Below the pieces are notes generated by a model that saw only the letters and a program-made list of their open reading frames with translations, was not told the DNA's origin and did not search any database. From the NCBI RefSeq assembly GCF_018998565.1, contig NZ_JAHNZO010000001.1:573774-637773 (forward strand): a stretch of DNA of 64,000 bases, read 5' to 3'. Below, piece by piece: positions 38,072 to 49,500 of this stretch; position 1 is the first letter of the stretch; every line of letters starts with the position of its first letter. The position numbers were made by a program, and so were the translations under genes. The DNA comes from Paenibacillus oleatilyticus. Lineage in GTDB: Bacteria; Bacillota; Bacilli; Paenibacillales; NBRC-103111.

Positions 38072-38986
38072 TTGACGAAAATCACAATCGCTGCAGTCGG
38101 GGATTTGTTGATGAAAAAGAAGATGATCGCCTCGGCCGCACGGGAAGGCGGATTCGCTCCGATTTTTGCCAAAGTGAAACCCTATCTGCGGAAATCCGAT
38201 TTAACGATAGGCAATCTGGAGACGACCTTCTCCGGCAACCATTTTCGCGGAGAGCCCGGAAAGCTGTTGTTCAGCTCCCCGGACAAATTCGCTGCTACGC
38301 TCCGGAACGTGGGCTTCGATGTATTAGGCACAGCCAATAACCATTGTATGGACGGGAAACGATCCGGATTGAAGCGGACATTAAACGTCCTCGATCGATA
38401 CGGCCTGCGGCATACGGGCACGTATCGATCCGCCCGGGAAGCCCGCCGGAAACTGATTGTTAACGTAAAGGGGATAAAAATCGGAATATTGGCTTATACG
38501 AAAGGAACGAACGGGATCCCCGTGCCGGAGCCGTGGCTAGTCAACAGGCTAAACCGGAAAAAAATAATAGCGGATGTGCACGGCTTGAAGAGTAGAACAG
38601 ATTTTATCATCGCTTGCCTGCATTTCGGAAAAGAATTTCGAACTTATCCCGACCGCAACCAAATCCGGCTCATGCGGCTGCTGTTTAAGAATGGCGTGAA
38701 TGTCGTGCTGGGAGCACATCCCCATGTGCTGCATCCGATAAGAATGTTTAAGATGAAGGACATCGACGGACTTATTAGAAATCGGGTAGCGGCGTCTTCT
38801 CTGGGAAATTTCGTATCGACCGAACTTCCCCGGCATACCGCTAGGTTGCGAGGAACCATCTTGAGGTTAACCTTAACGAAAAATGCAAAAGGGGTAACGG
38901 ATGTGTTGAAAATGTCACGTGTGCCAACCCGCATTTTGCAAAATATAGGGAAGAAAAACGTTTATCGGGTTGTGCCGGGTAGATAG
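38072..38986 (+). CDS. CapA/PgsA-family metallophosphatase-like protein
   Basis: A 304-residue CapA-type protein of the calcineurin-like phosphoesterase fold. Metal-site motifs are visible in order: AAVGDLLM, GNLETTFSG, GTANNHCMD, LHFGKEFRTYPDRNQ and LGAHPHVLHP. Members act in poly-gamma-glutamate or capsule assembly, but most carry a membrane anchor; this one has neither signal peptide nor membrane helix, so a capsule role is doubtful. The start is most likely TTG at 38072, with AAAGGAG eight bases upstream; an ATG at 38054 lacks a well-placed site. The gene is alone, ended by a strong terminator. Confidence 0.8.
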   Translation: MTKITIAAVGDLLMKKKMIASAAREGGFAPIFAKVKPYLRKSDLTIGNLETTFSGNHFRGEPGKLLFSSPDKFAATLRNVGFDVLGTANNHCMDGKRSGLKRTLNVLDRYGLRHTGTYRSAREARRKLIVNVKGIKIGILAYTKGTNGIPVPEPWLVNRLNRKKIIADVHGLKSRTDFIIACLHFGKEFRTYPDRNQIRLMRLLFKNGVNVVLGAHPHVLHPIRMFKMKDIDGLIRNRVAASSLGNFVSTELPRHTARLRGTILRLTLTKNAKGVTDVLKMSRVPTRILQNIGKKNVYRVVPGR

Positions 38987-39014
38987 CGACGGGCATTGGC
39001 CGATGATGACATAT

Positions 39015-39062
39015 AAGCCCGGGAACAAAGCAGTATCGCTTTCGTTTCCCGGGTTGTTTTTC
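39015..39062 (+). terminator. terminator of the CapA-like gene
   Basis: Stem CCCGGGAA (39018-39025) with TTCCCGGG (39046-39053) and extra pairing inside, followed by TTGTTTTT. Strong rho-independent form about 30 bases after the stop codon. Confidence 0.88.
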
Positions 39063-39149
39063 TGAAAGGCAGCCGTACATTAACGGATTACCAATACGCC
39101 AAGCGCTGTAAGATGTGCCTCCGGAATTAAAATAAAAGCCGGATTTCCG

Positions 39150-39194
39150 GCAAAAAAGGATAGATTTTCAGGGGGTTCCCGAAGCTCTATCCTT
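39150..39194 (-). terminator. terminator of the P450/NRPS operon
   Basis: On the minus strand AAGGATAGA/TCTATCCTT forms a perfect 9-bp stem and is followed by a run of T. It lies about 157 bases after the P450 stop codon. The gap 38987-39350 holds this and the CapA terminator, with no gene. Confidence 0.7.
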
Positions 39195-39350
39195 CTTTCC
39201 GTTTGCCGCTGTCCTATCGTCTCCACGATGGCGCCGCGTTTTACTTGCCGTTAAAGAATAATTGAATTTCCCGACTCGCGTTATTCGGCGAATCCGACCG
39301 TGAATCATGTTAAACGCGACATAGAGCCCGTAGTCTCGATTTTTTCGCTC

Positions 39351-40508
39351 TTACTTTGCCGCGAATTTGTAGGCAATCGGCAGGCTTTCCGGGGCAAGCA
39401 GCACCGTGCTGTGAATCGGCACTAGTTCCTTCGCGTGTATTCGCGCTAGCTTGATCATTTGTCCGAACAATTCGGTAAGGGCAATTTTCACTTCCAATTT
39501 GGCCAAATGAACGCCGAGACAGTAGTGGATGCCGTTCGAGAATGCCAGATGATTGGCATTGTTTTTGCGATCGATATCGAAGATGTCCGCGTTTTCAAAC
39601 ACCCGCTCATCCCGATTCGCCGCTCCCAGCCACACGTTGACCGGGTCTCCCCTGCGCATCAAATGACCGCCGATTTCAATGTCCTTCATGACGATGCGGA
39701 ACGTCGATTGAACAGGCGAACGATACCGCAGAACTTCATCAATCACTTTGGATACCGTCTCCGGGTCCTCCCAAATCCTCTGCATGACCTCCGGGTGTTC
39801 GTCCAGCGTAAGCACCGTATTCGTCAAAAGGTGCGCTGTCGTTTCAATGCCCCCGATAACAAGCAGGAAGCAAAAATCAACCAGTTCCTTGTCGGTAAAC
39901 CCGCCCCCTGTCTCTCCTTTGACAGACAGCAACGCGCTCACCAAATCGTCCTTGGGTTCTCTCCGCCGGCTGTCAATCATCCATTGGAAATAGCTGCAAA
40001 TCTCGTCTTGAAGCGCTTCGCTTTCCTCTTCATACGCATCCATTCCCCCGGTGAACGAGTTATACTTTATTTCCAGTTCAGACCACCTTTTAAAAGGAAG
40101 CCGATCTTCAGGGGGAATGCCCAACCAGTCCGTTAGGATATGAAGCGGCAGCGGGATCGAGAAGCTGCGGACCAGATCCGTTTCTTCCCGTCCCCTCAAA
40201 GCGTCGATTAATTCTGTCACCACTGCGACAATGCGCGGAGCAATGCCCATGGCCATCTTGGGCGTGAACAGCTGGCTCGCCATGGAACGGTATTTCTGAT
40301 GCCGCGGCGGGTCCATAAACAGGATGCTTCTCTCCTCAAAAGAAACCTGGGAAGAGAAGGTAGAATGATCGGTCAGCACTTGCTTGACATCCTCATACCG
40401 GAACACATTCCAGGCATGATTGGTGTCTTTGTAGACAGGATTGGCAGCGCGCATTTGCCGGTAAAGAGGGAACGGATTCAATCCGTCCCATGTGATCGGC
40501 TGATTCAT
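39351..40508 (-). CDS. cytochrome P450, probable tailoring enzyme of the NRPS product
   Basis: A 385-residue soluble bacterial class I P450. The I-helix oxygen-binding motif is VIGGIETTAH, the ExxR motif is EVLRY, and the heme-binding loop LAFSNGIHYCLGVHLAKLE has the axial Cys. It is the last gene of the NRPS operon, 20 bases after NRPS 2, with GAGGAGGG before the ATG. Such enzymes hydroxylate or cross-link a residue, either on a carrier domain or on the finished peptide; which applies cannot be told. No ferredoxin gene is nearby, so redox partners must be shared. Confidence 0.93.
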   Translation of the reverse strand: MNQPITWDGLNPFPLYRQMRAANPVYKDTNHAWNVFRYEDVKQVLTDHSTFSSQVSFEERSILFMDPPRHQKYRSMASQLFTPKMAMGIAPRIVAVVTELIDALRGREETDLVRSFSIPLPLHILTDWLGIPPEDRLPFKRWSELEIKYNSFTGGMDAYEEESEALQDEICSYFQWMIDSRRREPKDDLVSALLSVKGETGGGFTDKELVDFCFLLVIGGIETTAHLLTNTVLTLDEHPEVMQRIWEDPETVSKVIDEVLRYRSPVQSTFRIVMKDIEIGGHLMRRGDPVNVWLGAANRDERVFENADIFDIDRKNNANHLAFSNGIHYCLGVHLAKLEVKIALTELFGQMIKLARIHAKELVPIHSTVLLAPESLPIAYKFAAK

Positions 40509-40528
40509 AGGACCCTCCTCGTTTCTTC

Positions 40529-43500
40529 TTATTTCCGATTCAAAGCAAAGACGGTATCCGTCAGCACGCGGTCAAATGCAGAGGCAAGTCCTTGAAGCAG
40601 CGGTTTGCGGAACATGGAATAGTGGTCTCCCGCGACCTCATGGATATTGACCGGCTGACTGGAGAGGGCGCGCCACCTCATGCCCATATTTTCCACCGGA
40701 CTCGTCAACGCCTGGAAGAAATCTATTCTTGCCGCAATCGGATTGGCAGCAGCATAATGATCGCGAGCATAAGTTAACGAACGGCATACGTTATAAATCT
40801 TGATTAGCTCAGGCAAGCTTTTGCAGTTCTCAACCTCCGGCATACTCGCAATGAGCTCTTTGTTGGACAGCAGCATCGCCAAGAGTTCTTCGCCAGCCTG
40901 CTCTTGCTCCGCCAAGGTCAGGAACGTATGCCATACCTGCTCCGAACCGGCGGTTTGCTCCAATAATCCCACGACAAGCGGCGAATGGAGATACGGGGCG
41001 AACATATTCGTTAAAAGCTCCATCTCCGCTGCCGGTTCGAATGGGCTGTCCTCCGCTATGTCCCCAGCGTCCCCCTGAACGAACGGGGAGTCGATCAGCC
41101 CTAAAAATCCAACCGTAAAGCCCAGTGCTTCCAAGAGTCGGGCCATTTCGAAGGCAATCGTCCCGCCGATGCTCCATCCCGCCAAATAGTAACAGCCGTC
41201 AGGCTGGATGCTGCGGATTTTGTCAACATACGATCCCGCGATCTCCTCCATGGATAACGCGACAGGCTCATGATGCTGCAGCGGCGCAACTTTGATTGCC
41301 CAGCATTGGAAGCTATCGGACAAATACCCGCTGAACGGCACGTAAGGCTCCGCTTCGCCGTCCCCGGCATGAATGAAGAAGAGTTGCTTGTCCTTGGCCG
41401 CGCCTTCTTTCAACAGCAGCAGTTGTTCGTCCTGCCCTTTCTCTTCTGCCGCCGGAAGCAGCGTGCTGACGAATTCCGCCAATTTGCAGACGGTCGGGCG
41501 GTTAAAGATTTCGACTAATGGGAAATTCACCTGAAGCGCATCAAATATATCGAAGGCAAGCCTCGTGGCCAGCAGCGAATGTCCGCCGATTTCAAAGAAA
41601 TTGTCGTGAATCCCGATTTCGTCTTTGTCCAGTATCTTCTTCCAGATCGCCAGAAGCGTCTCTTCCATTGCGTTCTGCGGCTGCTCTTGTTCGCGGAGAG
41701 CGACATGAGCCGACGTAGGCTCCGGCAGCGCCCGGCGGTCGATTTTCCCGTTTGGCGTTAACGGCATGGTCGTCAGCGGGACAAAGTAGGCGGGAATCAT
41801 ATACTCCGGCAAGCGCTTGGCCAGCTCTTCCCGCAGTTCGCCTGCCGAAATAGGCGAGTCCGTCACGTAATAAGCGCAAAGCGATTTTCCCCCCGCCTTC
41901 TCGACGATGAGAACCGTTGCTTCTCTCAAAGCTTGAAGCTCCAGCATCCGGCTCTCGATTTCCCCTAATTCGATGCGATGACCCCTGATTTTGACCTGCT
42001 GATCGATGCGGTCCATGAACTCGATATTCCCGTCGGGCAAGAACCTCGCCAAATCGCCGGTTCGATAGATCATGCGGCCTTGCTCCAAAGGATGCGGCAC
42101 GAATTTCTCCGCCGTCATTTCCGGCAGGTTCAGGTAACCTAGCGCCAAACCGTCCCCGGCCAGGCAAAGCTCCCCTGGGATGCCAATAGGCATCAGTTGC
42201 CCGCCAGCCCCCAGAATATAGGCTTCCGTATTGCTCAGCGGCTTGCCGATTGGGATCGTCGCGGCGTCGGCGGCAATGTCGTCTACCGGATAGAACGTCG
42301 CATAGACGGTGCTCTCCGTCGGTCCATACATGTGAACGATGACGTCAGGTCCTAGAGCGGCCAGAGCGCTGCGCACATGATTCACCGATACGCGTTCCCC
42401 GCCAAACAATATTTTTCTCAGCCGTGTCAAGCTGTCCAATCGGGTATCCACAAGAAGATTGAATAAAGCGGTTGTGACAAACATAATCGTCACCCGCCGG
42501 TCGATCAGGATTCGGCTGAGCCGATGGATATCGAGAATGTCGGATTTCGGCACGACGACAAGCGCGGCGCCGTTCAGCAAGGCGCCAAAGAAGTCGAAAG
42601 TAAACCCGTCGAAAGCATAGTTGGACAAGGAAGCGACGACATCGTCCTCTCCAATCTCAATGTAGTCCGTTCCCTTCACGACTCGGGCCACATTCGCGTG
42701 CGTCGTCATGATGCCCTTTGGTTTGCCGGTCGTGCCGGAGGTATACATCACATAGGCGAGATCTGAGCCTTTTCCATGCGCAATGGCGGGTCTGGCCTCT
42801 TGATCTCCCAGCATTATTGCGTCCATCCGCACGATCTCCGCCAAGGAGCCTGCGGCAGACGCCGCTTGTGCAAACACAGCCTCTCTGGTCAACAGGACAC
42901 GCGCTCCGCTGTCCTGAAGCATATATTGGATACGCCCCTGCGGATATTCCGGATCGATTGGCAAGTAGGCATTTCCTGTTTTTAAAACAGCCAGGATCGC
43001 CGTGACCATATCGAGCGAGCGGTCCATCAGAATCGCCAGAATGCCTCCCGGCTTTATGCCTTGCTCCAATAATCCGCCGGCTACTTGATTGGACTTTGCG
43101 TCAAGCTCCCGATAAGTCAGCTGCTCCTCTCCGAATACGACTGCCACTCGATCCGGGGTTTTCTCCACCTGCTCTTCAAAGAGGCAGGCCAGCGATTGAT
43201 GCCTAGGATAAGCCGTCTGCGTGTTATTGAAGACTTCACAGATCTGCCGCTTCTCCTCCTCTTCGATGAGTGTGATAGCGGAGATCGTTTCTTCAGGCCG
43301 ATTCGCCATGACGCTTAACAGCTGCGCCAAATGCCGGCCCATCCGCTGGACAGTGCTGCGTTCGAATAGCGCCGTGGCGTATTCGATGTCGAAGACTATG
43401 CCGTCCGCATGGCTTTCCTTCGCCGTCACGGTCAAATCTACTTTCACCGTTTTCACATTGACATCCAGTGGCCGCACGGGCAGAGGCAGGCTTGGCAGCA

Positions 43501-46500
43501 CGTCCGTCTCCGCGCTTTGCAGGGTGAACATGGTGTCGAACAGCGGATTGCGATTGGCTTCGCGGACCGTCACTGTCTTTTTCACGAGTTCTTCAAAGGG
43601 ATAGCTTTGGTTCTCGTATGCCTCTAGCGTGATCGTCTTCATCTCATGAATGAAGCTTAGAATCGTATGCCGGTTAGTCGGCTGACTGCGAATTGCCAGC
43701 GTATTGACGAACATCCCGATGATTTTATCGAGATCCGCATGCAATCTCCCCGCAACGGGCGTTCCTACCACGATATCTTCTTGTCCTGTGTAAGCATGCA
43801 GCAATAGGGTGTAGCCCGCCAGCAAAACCATGTTCAGCGTTGCGCCCGTCTCGGCCGCTAATCTGCGGAGCCCCGACGTTACGTCGACGTCGATCCGAAA
43901 CTGGATAACGTCCCCTCGGTGATCCGACACCTTGGGACGCGGACGATCCGTCGGCAGTTGGAGAACAGGCAGGCTGCCCACAAATTGACCCAGCCAGTAG
44001 GCTTCCTGTTTAGCCAGCTCGCCTTGCGCAGCCAGCCTATTCTGCCATACGGCGTAATCCTTGTAGTGAAGCCGTAATTCCGGCAAATCCGCGTTGGCAT
44101 AAAGGATTCCTAATTCTTCCATCAGGATATCATTGGACAGGCCATCGCCAATAATGTGATGCATGTCGAGCAGGAGAATCTGTTGATTCGGATTGATTTG
44201 TACCAGCTCCGCACGGAATAACGGAGCCTTGTCAAGCTCGAAAGGCTTCACGAATGTTTGCATCATACCGGCCATAGCCGCTTCGATGTCTGCGTCGTGA
44301 TGAAGGGCATGCTCCGGCTCACGATAGGTTAACGCGAAGACCACCTCGTCTTCAATGCGCTGAAAAGCCTCCGTTTCAACCCGTACAAAGGAAGTTCGAA
44401 GTGATTCATGACGGCGAATCAGCTTCCAAAGCGCCTGCTCCAGTCGGTTGATGTCCAAATTCCCTTCGATCAGCAGCGCATCGGGCATATTGTAGACGAT
44501 GGACGCCGGCTGCATCTGCTGCAGCATGTACATCCTCTTTTGCGCGGAGGATAACGGATAAACGTCCATTTTGTCGTCGATACGGTCGATCTGCGTATAT
44601 ACGGAAGCTTCATGATTTCTGATAAACATCGCTTGATCCTGAAGAACTGGCAGCTTGAAGATTTGAGACAACGGCATGTCAACCTGAAACTGCCGAGAGA
44701 TCGCCTTGACGACCGCCATCGCCTTGAGCGAGTGTCCGCCCAGCTCGAAGAAATGATCGATTCGGCCAATGCCGTCTCTGCCCAGTATTTCTTCCCAGAT
44801 CGAGACAAGCTTGACTTCGATGGCATCCAAAGGCGCTGAATAGGCGGCTTCCTCGCGCATGCGAATGGCAAGCAGAGCGTTTCTATCGATTTTGCCGTTC
44901 GGCGTCAAAGGCATCTCATCCAACTGAATGATAGCGCTGGGGATCATAAAATACGGCAGCGACTGCGCCAAATAGTGCCGCCAGTACGCGCCGGATTGCC
45001 GCTCTTCCGCGACGATATAGGCGACCAGTATTTTTTCGCCGTCTGGGCTTTGATCCGCAAGCACGACGGCTTCGCCGACCCCTGCATGCAGCTGGAGCTG
45101 CGCTTCGATCTCGCCCAATTCTACCCGGTACCCGCGAATTTTCACCTGCTGGTCCATTCTGCCCAAGTATTCCACATTACCGTCCGGCAGCCATCTCGCC
45201 AAATCGCCTGTCCGGTACATCCTCTCGCCCGGGATAAACGGGTTAGCCACGAATTTGGCCGTTGTGAGCTCAGGCTGATTCAAATAGCCTCTGGCTAATC
45301 CCACGCCGGCGACATAGAGCTCACCAGGCACGCCTATCGGCTGCATTTGCCCCTGAGGCCCCAAAATATAGACCTGTTTATTCGGCATGGGCTTTCCGAT
45401 CGGAACATTGTGGCCGCTTGACTCCAGGCAGTTGAAAGAAGTCGTCGTCACCGTTGCTTCCGTCGGTCCGTACATGTTGTACACGAGCCGGTCCGTCAAA
45501 TTCGAGTAATAAGACGGCTTCACGACATCCCCGCCCGGATAGAACAGCCGAACAGGATGACCGGGGGACAACCGTTGATTCAGCTCGCTTAAAAGCAGCG
45601 AAGAGCAGAATAGGACGGTGACGTTTTCCTGTTCAATGACAGCCTCCAGCAAATCCGCATCCAGCCCCTCTTCCTTATTGGCGATATAGACAGTGCCTCC
45701 GCATAATAGCGCCAGGTACATTTCGTCAACAGCGCCGTCAAAGGAAACCGACTGCAGATGCAGGACCGTATCCCGATGGTCAAGCTGAAACCGCTGAATA
45801 AAGGTATACAGATAAGCGGCAAGATTGCGGTGTTCATTCATAACACCCTTAGGTCTGCCTGTTGATCCGGACGTATAAATGAAGTAAGCCAAATGATGCA
45901 TGTCCGTCACCGATGCCAAATTCGAGCCGTCTTCCGCATACGAAGCTTCTTCCGCAAGGTCCAGCACAATCCCGTCCCACTGCCTGTCCTGCAAAAACCG
46001 GCTTTTTGTCAATAAAATCGATGCTTGACTATCCGCAAGCATGTAATCGATCCGATCTTGCGGGTAGTCGGGATCGATCGGGACGTATGCCCCTCCGGCC
46101 TTGAGCACCGCCAGGACGGCGACAATCATGTCGACAGACCGTTCTTCCATGACGGCGACCACGGTTTCCGGCCGGACGCCTTTACGCCGCAGCGTTCTGG
46201 CCAACCGATTGGCTCTATCGTTCAGCGCCCGATAACTGATTCGAGCAGCGCCCTGCTTCAAAGCGATGGCATCCGGCGTGCGTTCCGCCTGCTCTTCGAA
46301 CAGCTGATGGGCGGTCTTCTCCGCCGGATAGGCGGCAGCCGAATCGTTAAATTCAACCAATAGACGATGCTTTTCTTGCGGTGGCAATAGTTCTACCGCG
46401 GAGATTGGCAGATCCGTATCCATGACCAACGATGTCAGCCATTGGCTGAACAAATCCTTCCAGCGCTCGATCGTTTCCCGTTTAAACAGTGCCGCGGCAT

Positions 46501-49500
46501 ATTCGAAGCTGAAGGATAAGATGTCCTCTTCCTCTATTACGGATAAAGTCAGTTCAAACTGCGTGACGGCATGCTCGAAAGGAAGGGAGCGCATCCGCAC
46601 ACCGTGATCCCCGCCCTCATGCTTATGGGATAAGGTAAACATCGTGTCAAACAAAGGATTGCGGCTCATATCCCGCTGCGCCACCCGCTGCTTCACCAGC
46701 TCTTCGAACGGATAATCCTGATTCTCATACGATAAGAGCAGGGTCATCTTCACTTCCTGCAAATAGGCGGCAAAGGTTTTCTCGCCCTCCGGGAAAGTGC
46801 GAACCGCCAGCGTATTGACGAACATGCCGACGATGCCTTCAACATCGACGGTCGGGCGGCCGGAAATCACCGTGCCCGTAATGATGTCATCTTGACCGGC
46901 CATGCGCGACACGAAGGCGTTGTAGGCCGCGAACAGGACCATGAACAGGGTTGTGCCTGTTTGCTGCCCGATTCGGTATAAAGCGGCAGTCAGTTCGCGA
47001 TCAGTGGCGAATTCGACTTCGCCGCCGGTGAAACTTTGTATCGCCGGACGCGGATAATCCGCCGGCAGGCTCAGCACAGGCAGGGATCCCGAGAGCGAGT
47101 CCAGCCAGTAAGCTTCTTGCTTTTTCATCGCTTCCGATTGCAGCATTTCTTGCTGCCAGCAAGCGTAATCTTTGTACTGCAAAGGCAAAGGCGGGATCTC
47201 TTCGCCGTTGTAAAGCCTGAACAGCTCATCCATCATCAGGTTCACTGAAACGCCGTCCGAAATGATATGGTGCATATCCATCAGCAGGACGCAGCGATCC
47301 TCCGCGGCTTGATACAAAGCCACCCGCCATAGCGGAGCCCGATCCAGATCAAAGGGACGGATAAAAGATGCGAGCAGGGAGGGGACCTCTTCCTCCGTGG
47401 CGGCGCCATGCTCGATTTGGAAATCAACCGCCGGATGAATCCTCTGGAAGGTCTCTCCGTCCACCATTTCAAAAGAAGTGCGCAGCGATTCATGCCTGTG
47501 CATCAACCGGGCGCATGCGTCATTCAGCCGCTGCACGTCCAGCGCGCTTTCAACCAGGAAGGCAGCCGGCATGTTATAGCTTTCTTCCGCCCCTTCCAGC
47601 TGTCGCAAAATATAGAGCCGCCTTTGTGCCGAAGATACAGGGTACCGTTCGCTTGGCGGAGCCGGAGCAATCGGCGCAAAGCCGCTCTGGCGCTTGGATT
47701 GCAGCAGCTGGGCCAAGGCCTCGATTGTCGGCGCCTGGAATACGCTGGTCAAGGCGACTTCCACTTGCAATTGCTTGTATATGCGCGCCACAAGCATCAT
47801 GGCTTTTAACGAATGTCCACCCAGCTCGAAAAAGTTATCCCGAATGCCGATAGGCTTAACTTCCAGCAGTTCTTCCCAAAGGCGGACAAGCTCCTCTTCC
47901 AGCGGCGTTCTGGGAGCTACGACCCTGCTGTCGCCCTCCAACGGATGGTTAGGAACCGGCAGCATTTTCCGGTCCGCCTTGCCATTGGGGGTCAGCGGAA
48001 TCCGGTCCAGCTTGACCAAAAAGGACGGAATCATGTAATTGGGCAGCAAGCTGGCCAGCGAGCTTTTCACATCATCCATGGTCACGGACGTGTCCGCGGT
48101 AAAATAGCCGCAAAGATGCCTTACGGCACTATCATCCGTATATACGGTGACAACGGCTTCTTTGACCCCTTCGATTCGCAAGAGGGTAGACTGGATTTCC
48201 GATAATTCGATGCGATAGCCGCGAATTTTGACCTGCTCGTCGGCGCGTCCCACATATTCGATCCGCCCGTCAGGAAGCCATTTTGCCAAGTCCCCTGTTT
48301 TGTACATCAACGTGCCGGTCACAAGAGGATTCGCCACAAATTTGGCAGCGGTCAGCTCGGGTTGATTTCTGTACCCTCTCGCCAGGCTGGCCCCACCGAT
48401 ACACAGTTCACCGACTACCCCGATCGGCGATAAACGATAATCGGCATTCAAGATATACACCCGATTGTTAGCGATTGGACGGCCTATTGTAATCGGACTC
48501 TCCTGCTGAACATGTCGCGTGATCGTGCCGCCGATGCTATTTTCCGTCGGACCGTATTCATTGGTTAACTCAATATGCCCGTTTTTCGCGTTATGCTCAT
48601 CGACCAAGCGCTGCGGGAGGGCTTCCCCGCCCAACGTGATCACTTTTAATGAACGGCTGTCTTCTGCGCTCAAACACTCTATTAGCGCTGCGTACAGGCT
48701 CGGCACACACATGAAATGGGTCACGGCGTGATCGACAATCGCTTTGCGAATCACAAGCGGATCTTTGGCCCCTTCGTCCGGAAGCAGAATGGAAGTGGAG
48801 CCTGCCAATAACGGAGCAAAGAAGGAAGATAGAAACCCGTCGAAAGCAAAGGAAAAGAGTTGAACCATCCGATGGGAAGCATTGAAGCCGTACTCGCCCA
48901 TTCGCCATGTCAGGTAGTTCATAACGCTGCGATGCTCAATCATAACCCCTTTCGGCATGCCGGTTGTTCCTGAGGTATAGATCACATAGGCCAAATTATT
49001 CGGAGCGGCGGCCGGTTCCAGGTTTACGCCGTCTTCTGCCCCGACAGGATCCTTTTCAAGCTCGTCCAGGTATATCGTATCGAGCGAAAAATCCGCGTTA
49101 GGCTGCAAGCCCGTTTGCGTAATAAGCCATTCGGCCCCGCTGTCGTTCAATAAATACTTGATTCGGTCGTCGGGATAAGAAGGATCGATAGGCAAATAAG
49201 CGCCGCCGGCTTTTAAGATCCCGAGTAATCCGACAATCATTTCCACGGATCGCCGGACCATAATGCCGACGATCCGGTCCTTCGTCACACCTTTATCCCG
49301 TAAAATTCGGGCTAACCGGTTCGCTCTTTGGTTTAACTGCGCAAAAGTAAGCGAAGCTTCCCCGCAAATGACCGCGGGATGGTCCGGCTGCCGCCCCGCT
49401 TGCTCCTCGAACCGGCCGTGTATGGTGGCGTGGTTTGGCGGCGTATCCAGATGGGTACGGTTAAATTCGACCAGTAATTGTTGCTTGTCGCTATCTGATA

